Below, piece after piece: positions 32,716-56,100 of a DNA stretch of 64,000 bases; position 1 is the stretch's first letter; each line of letters opens with the position of its first letter. Position numbers and translations under genes: made by a program. Location: the NCBI GenBank assembly GCA_016946835.1, contig JACVTC010000033.1, positions 480,001-544,000 of the forward strand. Reading direction: 5' to 3'. The notes under the pieces are model-generated. The model was not told the origin of the DNA, did not search any database, and was given only the letters and a program-made list of their open reading frames with translations. This DNA is from Neocallimastix lanati (nom. inval.). Lineage: Eukaryota > Neocallimastigomycota > Neocallimastigomycetes > Neocallimastigales > Neocallimastigaceae.

Positions 32716-32762
<47 letters not shown>
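32369..32762 (+). mobile_element. Poly(A)-tailed non-coding retroposon (SINE-like)
   Basis: About 350 bases of clearly higher G+C than anything around end in 44 A residues (32719-32762). No long frame is present on either strand. Near the 5' end GGATCGACCCC (32376-32386) matches the pol III B-box consensus GGTTCGANNCC in 10 of 11 positions. A strong hairpin follows (TTCACGA 32402-32408 with TCGTGAA 32427-32433). AGTATC (32391) can pair with GATACT (32450), and GACCCC (32381) with GGGGTT (32440). A 5' A box is not evident, so the copy may be 5'-truncated or of another origin. Possible duplications in the A/T-rich flanks are too weak to claim. It could instead be the tail of a LINE. Confidence 0.55.
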
Positions 32763-32764
<2 letters not shown>

Positions 32765-35011
32765 AAATAAATAAATATATAATATAATATAATATAATAT
32801 AATATAATATAATATAATATAATATAAAAAAGTACTTACATTTACGGATATTGAAATATCACCTCCCAAAATTGATAATTCGTCATTTAAAAGATTTTCC
32901 TAATATCTTTTTTATTAATAATATTTATTTTATTATTTAGTTGAAATTTTTATATTGATATATTTATGTAAAATTTATATATTTAATTTCTATTCTTATC
33001 ATTACTAATATCTTATTTATTTATTATTTATTTATTCAAAACATTATATTTAATCATATAGTTTCATATAACAAAAATAATTAAATTTGGTTTATTTAAG
33101 TTTTAATTAAGGTATTAATTAATTTATTATTCTATTATAATAATTATTATCAATATTTTTCTATATCAATTACCTTCACTATCTATAAAACCCGATAGTG
33201 ATTCGACATCTACATATTTGTTAAATTTTATTCATTAGGAATATTAAAATGTTTATTTAATGAATTATTATTATATGAATAAAATAAGATAAAAAATGTC
33301 TTTTATTTTGATAGTGTATCTTAAGTGAGAGGATTAGAGTAGTTGGTACTTCCTAGATGATAGTTCTTGATATCATTGAATAGATGTCTGTCGTATAAAG
33401 CGGTGTATAGGGAATGTCTTTAATATTATCCCTGTTTAAAGAGATTAAAAGAGAGGTCCACATTGACTCTGAAATGATATGATAAAGAATCTAAAGAGTC
33501 TGATACTAAAAAATATATATATATATATATATTATTATTATTAATTTATTTTATCAATTCCTTTAGAAAGAAGAGGCTAATTTATCAACTAAGTATTATT
33601 AATATTAAATATAATAAAATAAAATTATATTTCATTAATTATATATTAAAAATTTAATTTTTAGTATTAACCTTTTTTTTAATAGCAATTATGTTTTAAT
33701 AATTTTTTATAATAGAAATTAATTATTAATAAAAAAGAAAAAAAGATGAATCATAAAAATAAAAAAGTGTTTAATATATTATAATATTGATTATATATAT
33801 CATTTTCGGTTAGAATTGTGTAAAATTATATATTTAAAATAGATTACATTTTAATTGATAATTGACAAATATCAATATTCACCTGAAAAAAAAAAAAAAA
33901 AGATTACTTTATATAATTATTATTCAAATTTATATTTTATTAAAAAAAATTTAAACTTTGATTGAAATTAATTTTATTTCAATATCTACATATATATATT
34001 TTTATTATTAACATTCTATAAATTGTAAAATGACATAAAAACTTTAAATCGTAACTCTAATATTGTCCTAATCTTAAAATTTATTTATTTTTAGAGACAA
34101 TAAATTTTTTAAATTTTTTTTAACTATATAAAAAAATTAATCACTAATTAAAATATATTAAAAATATTAAATATTATTTATAAAAAATCTTATAGTATTT
34201 ATAATAAAAATATTAGAATATATATATTATTATATTATTACTAATATAAAAAATCTTTTCAATAAAAAATATAAAAAAAAAAATAAATAAGAGATAAATA
34301 TAACTATATCCAAAGGTTTATTACTATTTCATAAATACTTGATTTTTATTATTTTCTATTTTAAATAAATTATAAATAAACTTTTTATATATTAGTAATT
34401 TAATAATTAAATTTTTAATCTTTATAGATTATTGTACAATAATTTATTACCAATTATTATTAATTAAATATTTTTTTTTATTTTCTAAGAAATTTAAATT
34501 AAAAATTTAATAAGAATAAAAATATAGAAAAAAAAATTTATTATTTAAAAATCTTCTTAAATCAACTATTTTTAGTTGCTGTATAAAAAAAGATTAAAAT
34601 AATATTAATTATTACAGAAAAATAGTATTTGTATTATAGGATGTTTATATGATTATTAATTATAATTATATAATTAGAAAATTTATATAAAGAATAAAAC
34701 TAAAACTATCAAAATAAATTTTATAAATTATACTAATCTTTAAGTAATATGACATTCAATTTATAAATTCATTGATTCATAGATTACTACATATACCAAA
34801 TTGATACAGAATATCTTTATAATTTTATTAAAATAAAATATTTATATTGTTTAGAAGATTTATATATAAAATTTTATTTAATACGCATAATTAATATTCA
34901 AATTCTATATATAATATAGATTAATTCTATTTATAAATTCAATATTACATATGTTAATATATATATATAAATTAATTTTATTTATTATTAATTTTAAATT
35001 TATTGTTCAAA
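32763..35011. other. Intergenic region upstream of BRCA2
   Basis: It begins with (ATAAT)n at 32776-32824, directly after the retroposon tail. A less A+T-rich island lies at about 33300-33510, without a frame or visible ends. The remainder is A/T-rich filler up to the BRCA2 start, with (AT)n at 33512-33530. A regulatory site cannot be named. Confidence 0.6.
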
Positions 35012-44969
<9,958 letters not shown>

Positions 44970-45440
44970 TTTTTTTTTTTTTTATTTTTTATTTTTTATT
45001 TTATTTTATTTTATTTTATTTTATTTATTAAAAAAAAAAAAATACTATATTATATGTAATTATTATTGTATTATTACTATTGCTTTATTAGATTTTTGAT
45101 TTAATTATATATATAAAAGAACTTTTTTTTTTTTTTCATGAAAATAATAATAAATAAAATAAATATAATAAAAATAATTTTTTTTTTTTTTTTTTTTTTT
45201 TTACATATCTATATTATATATCAAATTGTATTATATATTATAATTATTTTTAATATCTTTAAAAATAATATATAGTGAGCTTTTTAATTTGGTGAAACAT
45301 TTTCATTAATATAGTTTTTAAAATATTTAATAACTATATTAATAAAAGAAATAATTTTATATAATAAATTTGTAAATGCATAATAATTGATTTTAGATTA
45401 TTAAAAATAATTGAATAATATATATATATAAATATATATA

Positions 45441-45489
<49 letters not shown>

Positions 45490-46353
45490 ATTTGAAGCCC
45501 CTACCAAATAATTCCATATTTAATTCCATATTTAAATTTAGTAATTCTTTTTATGTTTTTCTATAATATATAAGGATGTGAAATAATTGAAATTTTTTTA
45601 TAATTATAATAATAATTATATTATTAAAATATCTATAAATATATATCAGTACTTAAATAAAAAAAATAAAAATTTTTCATTTTTTAATTATGAATTTTGA
45701 TTTGCTTAATCTGTATGTATTTCTAATATTAAAATAATTTGTAAAAAAAAATATATATATATATATATTTTATTAATATAAATAATACTATATATATATA
45801 ATAATTTTTAACATAATTTTTATATCTTTTACATTTAGAACTACATACCGATTAAACAAAACAAAATTCATGATTATATGAATGAAAATTTTTTATTATT
45901 TTTATATTATAATTAGCTTTTATAAGTTTTTTTCTTTAATCCTTGAAAGTATTTTAAATATATTTAAAATAATTAAATGTACTTTTTATGGATTAATAAA
46001 AAGATCTTTACTATTTATTTATTGTATTCTATTTACATTATATATAAATTATTTATTATAAATAAATATATATTAAAAATGTAACACTCATTTTGCATTT
46101 TGAAATATTGTATTTCGAAATGAGGCTTACATTAATTATGGCGATTTTTATTTTTTCGTATTTTAAATGTGGCATTGTAATATATTTAATTAATGAAATA
46201 TTTTTTTAATTATATTGAAATAATGAAAATATCAAAAATATTTTATTTATAAAGAATATTTTTTTATTTTTTATAAAAAATATAGATCTTTTATATTTAT
46301 TTTTTCGAACCACTTTATCAATATTTTAAATTTTTAAAAATTAGAAAGTTAAA

Positions 46354-46406
<53 letters not shown>

Positions 46407-46741
46407 AATTAAACATTTTATTTTTAAAGAATATTATATTTTTTATTTTTAAAGAATATTTTATTTATCCATTTTAAAGATATATGGAACTATTTAATTT
46501 TTATATGAAAAAAAAATTTTTTTAAAGAATATCTTTAATTCTTTAAAGAATTTCTTATTTTTAAGTGTATTTTTTTAAACAAATAAAAAACTTTTAATTT
46601 TTGAATTTATATAAAGAATATTTTATTTTTAAAGAATTTTTTTAATTGCATAAAATATTAATGAAGGTAATGATATAAATATAAAAATTATTAATTGAAA
46701 TATGATAAAATAATTATTTATTAATATGTAATTATAAAGAT

Positions 46742-46781
<40 letters not shown>

Positions 46782-49471
46782 TTCATAATTATCATAATTA
46801 TTTGAAAATTTTAAAAAAATTTTTTTTTTTAATAATTGTGAAAATTTAATCATTATTGAATTGAAATTTTAATTAAGAATAATTTTAACAATTAGTTAAT
46901 TATAATTTTGTATGACAGAATCGACAGAATTCTAGTTATCTTTTTTCATTTATCATTACTCAGCTATTTCTTATTTATTTATTTTAAATCAATATTTAAT
47001 TATTTGAATTTAAATCAATTAAATATTCTAACCATAATTCTATAATATCATTTTTTTGACTTCCATTGTCAGTTGGATTCTACATTTTTTTTGTATTTTT
47101 TCAATTAAAAAGTTAATTGTTGAAAGATTCAGATGCGTTATTTATTATATGATTAATACAACTATAATAATTTCAATTGTTATTATTGTAGCCACTTAAA
47201 AAGGTCTCATCAAAATATTCAAGAAATTTCAAAAATTTATCAATTTATCATAATGTTGTTCTTGACATGTACTTTTATTATATTAAAAATAATAACTATG
47301 TATTCAGGATTTATAAATATTATATTTGAAATAAATTTATAATAAATATATATATTTATATTGTCATTCATTTCATCATTACAGAGGTTATTATGATTAT
47401 TATTATTTTTTTTTTAATTTGTAATAATGTCAAATTAAAGGTTGCTTTAAAAAATAGAAATATTTTTTTAAATAATACTTTAATTATTATTAAGATCTAA
47501 AAGTTTTTAAATTCAATAATAAATAGAAAATTTAATTTATAAAAATTAATATTTAAAAATTAATAATAAAAATAATAAAATAAAAAATTTAATTCACTTT
47601 CCGGAAACAAATGTAAGTAGTTTTGTTTGAATTCTCAGTTACTAACTACTAAGAAACTATATTGTTTCTTAAATTAATTGGATGGTATCTATCTAGGATT
47701 CTAATACCTGACAAATCTTTAAAATTAAAATAAAAAAAAAAAAAAAAAAAAATTAAGATCATAATAAAATTTATTTTAATATAAAAGAGTGAATTGTTGT
47801 ATTCTTTCCTAGTAATAGATGAAGAGGATGGGGTAGTTTGGCAAAATTAGGAATGAACCTACTATATTAGTTAACCAAAAAAAGATTGAAGTTCTTTAAC
47901 ATTCTTTGGAGTTGGCCAAGTTATATTAAGGTAGGATTAATGAAAACTCCCTAATGAAACAAAAATTAATGTTCTTATAAATCTGGATTAGATAAACTAC
48001 TTTTATGGTATCATCCTGGTAACTGTCTTGATAAATCATGAAAATATGATAAATTTTAGCTAAGTTAAAATTTCATAACAACTAATTATGTTACAACAAT
48101 CTAGATAACTTAATTCGTTGCATCAATAAAATCATGTAAAATGAAATTAAATTTATAATTTCGAAGTTTCATTGATTTTTAAATATTAAATAAATAAATA
48201 ATAATGTTAAAAATAAAAATAAAAATATAATTATGTTTTAAATAAGTTTTATACTTTCATTTTGTTTGTTTATTTGTTTATTTAATGTTAATACACCAAC
48301 CTGATAATTAACCCAATTTATTACAGGGAATGATATATATGGTATATATGAATATTTTTAATATAAGCCATAAAGATAATATTATAAGATGGCTTAAATA
48401 ACAATTAAATAATTATTCCCAAGAAGAATTATATGCAAACAAAATTAAACTTCAGGGGAATGCTAGAAATAAAGTTTAATATGCTTATAATTATTAAGTT
48501 TATAATATAAAAGTTAATTTTAACTTAAAATCATAATTTGAATATTACTGTAATGTGTATACAAACAATGTAAATGATATTTATGTGGCACATGTTATTA
48601 ATAAAATAGCGTAAATAGTAATGTAGATCAATACATTTATGATATTCAAATGTAATAATATAAATTATGTAGGACAATTATAGTTTAATTAGTTGTAGAA
48701 CTCTTATTTATCTTTAAATTATTAATATAATAAATCTAAAATAAAATAAAAAAATACTTTATTTATTATTGTTTGTTTAGATTTATTATATTAATAATTT
48801 AAAGTATTTTTTTTAACATTTTAAAATGAATAAATTAGTAAATAACTTTAATAATAGTATTTATATTATAAATTATAAATTAAATTATAAATATAATTAA
48901 AATATAATTATAAATATTAAAATAAATATATAAATATTAAAGTATATAAATATATAAAGTATATAAATATATATAAATATATATAAATATATATAAATAT
49001 ATATAACCATATAAATATATATAAATATATATAAATATATATAAACATATAAATATATATAAATATATATAAATATATAAATATATAAATATATAATATA
49101 TTAATAAATAAATATATAAAGATATAAAAAATTTTTATATATAGATATATAATAATATATGTATATAAATAATAATAATATATGAAGATAAATATAATAT
49201 AATAAGGAAACATTTATAATTATTTTATTTTATAATAATTTTTAATAAATAATTATAAATATTAAAAATAAATTAATTCATATTAATTAAAATTTATAAA
49301 TAATTAAAATTTCTAAATGATTAAAATTTCTAAATGATTAAATTTTTTTACATAATTAAAATTTCTACATAATTAAAATGAGAATAATATGTATTTTAAT
49401 TCATAGAATAAAATTATATAAAGAAAATTTCTATATTGTATTATATAAAAATATATAGACATATACGATGG
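44970..49471. other. Intergenic region downstream of BRCA2
   Basis: No gene seen. It holds many long T runs (45179-45202, 45444-45485, 46358-46398, 46747-46778) and AT blocks. A less A+T-rich island at about 47594-48060 includes a run of 21 A at 47732-47752; it might be an old poly(A)-tailed insertion but lacks clear ends. A minisatellite lies at 48930-49095. Apparent Lys/Tyr/Ile frames are compositional. Confidence 0.6.
48930..49095. repeat. ATATAAATAT-type minisatellite
   Basis: A tandem array of 10-base ATATAAATAT units with 8-, 12- and 16-base variants and two C-containing variants (ATATAACCAT, ATATAAACAT). The Tyr/Ile-rich minus-strand frame across it is a by-product. Confidence 0.9.
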
Positions 49472-49890
49472 ATACCCATCTCCCATTAGTTACCAACAGT
49501 TATTAGTGTAGGTTTGATGAATGGCATACTAGTATAGCGTCGCCTCTCACAACACGTTGTTATACGTCAGCCCAGTGCTAAATTCCCTATACATTCCCAC
49601 ATTCCTACATATATCTCTATTGATCACCAGCATGGAAACGGGAACCATTCACTCTCCCCAGTATGTGTAATCATTGGCGTGTTGGAATTTGCCCAGCATA
49701 ATTCCTATGAAATTAACCAGAGACATCATCAAGGCCTATGATAAAGTCGTAGCTTAGTATCAAGATTAGGTGAATAAGCAGCTAAGGGAAAGCCTTCTAG
49801 ATACCACTGAGATTGTATGATTCCAGGATAGAAAACCTCTGTACTTATATGGTACAATATCGGGGATTTGAACCAGGCCACTACACTAAC
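49472..49890 (-). mobile_element. tRNA-derived SINE-like element with abutting A and B boxes
   Basis: About 420 bases of much higher G+C than the flanks, without a long frame. On the minus strand TAGTGTAGTGG (49888-49878) fits the pol III A-box consensus TRGYNNARNGG at every position. GGTTCAAATCC (49874-49864) fits the B box GGTTCRANNCC at every position. Only 3 bases separate them, whereas tRNA genes have 30 or more. The minus-strand element would run from about 49890 to about 49472, ending in GATGGGTATCCATCG. TATTGTAT occurs next to both ends (49434-49441 and 49894-49901) but is too A/T-rich to prove a duplication. No anticodon arm exists, so this is not a functional tRNA. Confidence 0.6.
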
Positions 49891-51049
49891 CTGTATTGTA
49901 TAACATTACAATATATTATCTCATGTCATTAATTAATAACTAATAATTCTTATTATATAAAAAATAACGTAAATGAATGAATAACCAAATAAAAATAAAT
50001 GTCATTTTTATATAGCAAAATAATGGCAACATTTTTATATAGTTTTTTCTTTAAAGTTTGTTCATATATAATTTTTCTCATTCATTATAAATATTATTAT
50101 TATTACTTTGTATTTGATACATTCTTATTTATCATTCAATTACTTTGTTATTAAAGTTTTTTTATTAATTTTGTTTATGTTTTAATATATATAAAATAAA
50201 ATTACATATATATATATATATAAAATATATTTAAGTTTTTAAAATTATTTTTAATAATTTGTATTATATATATAAATAAATTTAATAATTTTCATATTAA
50301 ATTAAAGTTAGTTACATTGGAAGTCATTTATTTAATAAAATTATAAAATAATATGAAAATAACTTTATTTGTATATTATTAATTTTTTAAGAAAAAAGAA
50401 AATAATAAAAATAATTTCTTCGTATTCATTTTATTATATTGTTATATTTCTCTAATATCTATTATATAAATATATTTTGTGTTTTTATATGTACTTATCT
50501 ATACAAGTATTTTTAGTAGTTCAAAGCAACTAGATATTCGATTACGATAAAAAACATATAATTTAACAATTTTTCTTAACATTATTAATATATAAAATCA
50601 GCATTTATATATTTAACATAATAAAAATATATTTATATATATGAACATTAAATTTCCTTAATTTAGATTTCAGAAAGATTTTTAAATGGTAAATTTTATG
50701 TTAATAATGTTTATAATAAAGAAAAAAAATATCAAAAATAATTAAAGAAAATAATAAAAATGAATGAAATAATAAATTTGGAGAATTTCACTTTTATCGT
50801 TTTTAAACTCATTATATTATAAATAATAAATAGTAGTAGTAAAATTATATATTGTTAATTATTGAAATATATTAAAATATTCAATTAATTGTTCAATAAC
50901 CTTGTATAAAGTTAATGTAAAATATATTTCAATGGGTATATATTTTCAGCAAAAATAATTATATATAAATAAATAAATAAATAAATAAAAAAAAAAAAAA
51001 AATTACTTTTCAAAATCAAATTAAAAATTAAAATTTAAATTTAAAATCA

Positions 51050-51080
<31 letters not shown>

Positions 51081-51083
51081 GAA

Positions 51084-51126
<43 letters not shown>

Positions 51127-51508
51127 AAAATAAAAAAAAAAATAAAATAAAATAAAATAAAATAAAGTGAAGTAAAGTAAAATAAAATAAAATAAAATAA
51201 TAAAATAAAATAAAATAATAAAATAAAATAAAATAAAATAAAATAAAATAAAATAAAATAAAATAAAATAAAATAAAATAAAATAAAATAAAATAAAATA
51301 AAATAAAATAAAATAAAATAAAATAAAATAAAATAAAATAAAATAAAATAAAATAAAATAAAATAAAATAAAATAAAATAAATTAAAATAAAATAATAAA
51401 ATAAAATAATAAAATAAAAATAAAAATAAAAAAAAAAGTACTTTGTTAAATCATATAAATTATTAATATTATTGGATTATATTCTTAAAATATTTCAGGT
51501 AAAGGAAA
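49891..51508. other. Intergenic region upstream of the RasGAP gene
   Basis: A/T-rich filler without a gene, then a poly(A) run (about 51087-51123) and a TAAAA array (51138-51420) that ends about 90 bases before the RasGAP start codon. No promoter element can be named. Confidence 0.65.
51138..51420. repeat. TAAAA pentanucleotide array
   Basis: About 280 bases of (TAAAA)n with a few shorter units and a short AAAGTGAAGTAAAGT interruption. It is the reverse complement of the TTTTA motif at 22862 and 26757, but carries none of the CAATCTG-type minisatellite units. Confidence 0.95.
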
Positions 51509-53097
51509 ATGTCTTTTGAAAACGTTTATCGATATACAAATGAAAGTTTAATTTTATGTCATGACGTGTTAGATTTTTATAAAAGAAAAAAAGATATAGA
51601 ATTTCAGTTTTCCAAATCACTATGTAAGACAAATTAATAAAATATAACATACAAACAAAAATTTTATTAATTCTTAATATATTAATAATAATTTATTTTT
51701 ATTACAAATATATACACTCTATTTAATAATAAATATAAATTGAATAAAAATATACTAGCGAATTTATGTCAGACTTATAAAAATCAATATTATAATATCA
51801 TTAATCAACCTCAAAATACACCAGAATTAATGATAAAAGCTCATTTATTACAGAAGTATTTTTTTTTTTTTTAATACCAGCAATATACCTTTAAAAATAA
51901 AAATGAAATTTATATATAAAAATTAATGGATATAAACTTTGATTATTATATTATAGTTCATTATGGAAAACATTTGTAAACCAAATTGAAGAATTTGACC
52001 AAGTTGCTAGATATCATGTAAATTAATATTATATTAATTTATTCATTATATAATTATAGAAGATTTTTATTCATTATATATATAAATTTATAATATATAT
52101 ATAGAGAACTTTAGCAGTATCATACGATGATTCAATTGTTCAACCTTTAACAAATGATGTTGAAGAAATGGAAGCTAATCAGAAAATAGTAATAAAATAT
52201 ATTATATTAATAATATAGTTTTTTTTATATAAATTAATAAAATAAAAAAATTTGATAATAATAAAAAAATTTAAATATTTTATTATTTTTATTAAAAAAA
52301 ATAGATTATTGAAAATGGTTTAAAAAAAGTAAAGATTTTACAAGATGCTTATACAGATTTAAAAAAGGTATTCAAATTATTTTATTTGTTATATATTTCA
52401 ATAATAAAATTTAATAAAATTTAATAAAGAAAATTGTTAGAAAAAATATTCATTATAATTTTAAAAATTATTAGAAAAGAAAATTATTTAAAGAAGCACA
52501 GGATATTGCGAAAGAAGCCGCAGAAGCATATAATAAAGGATTAAATACATATAATATAAAAGATAAGGAAATGGAAAAGGTAATTTATATAATACATAAA
52601 TAATTATTACTATTATAATTAAATATTTTAATAATTGAAATATATATTTATTATTACATGTGTATATATATAAATATGAAGTTAACAACCAAATATCAAA
52701 CAAGTTTAGAGAAAGTAAATTATTTGAAAGATAGTGTTAATAATTGTGAAATAACGTGTAAAAAGCAACAAGAACAATATTATTTCAGTGATTTACCTGT
52801 TATTTTAGAAGTAAATTTAAATAAAACATAAATGATATGTATTTTAATGATATATTTTTATTGCTAATACATAAAACATATATAAAATATTTATTTCATA
52901 ATATTAATATTAGAATTTAAAATCAAAAGAGGAAGAAAGATGTTTTAATCTAAAGAAATTATTTATTGAAGCCAATAAAATTGAAAAACTTTCAGTTCAA
53001 TATATTGTAAACATAAATAATTCTGTTGGTGAAGGATTAAAAGATATAGATGTTTCAGGTGATATTGAAGATTTTACCCAAAATTATGTAATTTATT

Positions 53098-53128
<31 letters not shown>

Positions 53129-56100
53129 TTTTACTTTAATATTATTATGAAAACAAAATTAATAATAATTTGAAATATATGATATTAAAATTAATTAATT
53201 AATTAATTATTCATATTTTTATTTTAAATATTATATATATTTATATAAATTAATATTTTTTATAGATGTATTCATTTAATCATAATTCTGATATATCAGT
53301 ACGTAGTTTAATTAATCCAGAAAAAGCAGGAAGAATGATGGTTCATAAAGATACTGGTTTAATTGAATGGAAATCTAGATATTTTGTTTTAATGTCAAAA
53401 CACTTTCGTTTATATTGCTTTGAAAATGAAGATGTAAATATTAAAATATATTAATATATTATTTATATGAATTTAATTATTAATAAATATAAAAGAAAAA
53501 ATAAAAAAAATTATAAAGAAAATTAAATTTAATATAAATATAATATATTATATTTATATTAAATTTGTTTATATATCTAAATATATTTTAATATTATATT
53601 AATTTTAACAAATTAATTGTAAAATGATTTTAAAAATTAAAATAATAATAATGAATAATAATGATAATAATAATAATGATGATTTTCAGTCAGAAAAACC
53701 TAAAGAAATTATCGATTTGAATGATGTATCTATTCATTTACTAGATGATAGTTATTTTAGTTTAAGTAATTCATTTCAAATTATTGTATATAATAATATC
53801 AAAGAAAAGACGAGGAAAAAAGCTTTTGTTTATTATTTTGTTGCGGAATCCTCGTTGGATCGTCAGGAATGGTTTTCACATATTCGTGATATAGCATATT
53901 GTTGTCAAACTTGTAATATAGCAAAAATGATTTTATACGAATATAATCAAAAAATTAATGGACATAATATCAACCATTCAATATTAAATAATAAAGTAAG
54001 TGAAATATCTGATACTCATTATTCTCATACTAATAGTCATAATGTTGATTCGGAATCTATTAATAGTAAAATAATAACAGTTCACAATGGTAGCAGTAAT
54101 TTCGTCAGCTCAAACAATGGAAATGAACATGTAAATACAACAAATATAACAGAACAAATTAAAAAATCATTTGAACCTGAACCAGTATCAGGAATGCCAA
54201 GTAAATCATTAAATACTAATAAATCATTAATTACATTCGCAGAAGCTTTAGATGATCCTTTAATATTTATAAATTCATATGATCAAGATAATTCACAAAC
54301 TTTTGAAAATAAATCATCATCAAATTCACCAAATGCATCCCAGGGATCACTTAACAAAATAATAGGTAAATCACCAGTACCATCTCAAAAGTCATTAACA
54401 ATGTCAAATCAACATGATGATCAATCTTCTTCATTGACATTGAAAAATCCAATTCTTGCTCAAAGATTTCATGAACATAATAAAGATAAAAAGCAAAATA
54501 GATATAGCACTAGTTTCCTTGAATCTTCTAAAACAGTAAATACTAATAATTTAAGAAGAGACTCTAGCGCAGAAATAAATACAGGAAGTAATTTGAAAAA
54601 AGATTCTTCATTCTTTAAGTTAATTAAAAATAATGCAAAGAATATTAATATATTTAGTTCAGTATCAGATGAGAGTATTGATAATCTTGCGAAAGATCCA
54701 TCTTCTGGTACTATTCAATCATCAAAACAAAATTGTCATTACTCTATTATAAGTAATATTCCTCATTCTAAAATTTCTCAATATTCAATTCCAAATAACG
54801 GTAATAATTCTTTGGAAGAAGATTTAAACAATATGTTTGAATATTTAAATAACAAAAATAAATATACCATTAATCGTAATATTAAGTTATGCATTTTAGA
54901 AGCTAGAAATCTATTTCCAAATGAAAAGAAAAAAAATTTAGAATTCTATACATTTATATTTTTTGATGATATTGTTCAAGCTAAAACTTCAAAGCAAGGT
55001 GGTTCCAATCCATTTTGGGGAGAAGAATTTACTTTTGAAAACGTTTTACCTTGCTTAAATAATATTCATTTAATTATATGTCAGCAGCACCGTGTTAATA
55101 ATGATACTGAAGTTGGTCATGTTATTATTCCTATTAATAAATTACATAGTAATAAGAGAATAGAAGAATGGATACCATTAACCCCATTATATAATAATAA
55201 TGACAATTTTAACGCATCTATAAGAGTTGGAATTACATTAATTGATGAACATATTTTACCAACTGAAGATTATAATGAATTTATAGAATATATTTTACAA
55301 CCATCACTAGAACCTGTAATAAGATTAGGAAATGTTGTTCAACAACGAGAAGAATTTGCTAAAACACTTTTGTATGTATTAATGGATAAACAGAAAGAGG
55401 TTGATGGTATAAAAGCATTGGTTTCACTTGAAATTAAAAATACGGATGATCCGAATATTATATTTAGAGGTAATTCTTTAACAACAAAGATAATTGATCA
55501 ATATATGAAATTAATAGGTAGTCGATACTTAAGCAATACATTAAGAAGGCAAATTCAAATTGTTTATAATTTAAAAGAATCTTGTGAAGTTGATCCTTCA
55601 AAAATTGATAAGTCAGAAGATATTAAGAAGCATTGGAAAAAATTATTAGCATATGTTAATAATTTCTGGGAAGCAATTAGACAAAGTGTAAATAAATGTC
55701 CATCTAAATTGAAAGAAATTTTTAGTTTTACTAAAATGGAAGTTTCAAAAACGTTTGAAAATGAAAATACTGTACAGTATTCGTCAATAAGTGGATTTAT
55801 TTTCTTGCGTTTCTTCTGTCCCGCAATATTGTCTCCAAAACTTTTTGGTCTTAATGAACAACATCCTGATCCAGTAACCGCAAGAACATTAACTTTAATA
55901 GCAAAAATTTTGCAAAACTTAGCAAATTTAACAGAATTTGCTAGCAAAGAACCTCATATGGGTGAAAGTAATATTTTTATTAAAAATCATATTAATGAAA
56001 TGAAAAATTTCATTGATGCCATTTCAGTTAATCCTGACAAAGAAGAAGAAAACTCCGTAGTTGATTATGATGTTCGTAGTCAATATGAAAAATTATATAG

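Noticed and set aside
49864-49888. A tRNA gene on the minus strand
   Set aside because: A and B boxes are 3 bases apart and there is no acceptor stem, anticodon arm or pol III T-stretch in place; a SINE-like element fits better.
53624-53689. Start of the RasGAP protein at 53624
   Set aside because: This stretch is intron (Ile/Lys/Asn-rich, ends TTTTCAG); upstream exons supply the first half of the PH domain in frame.
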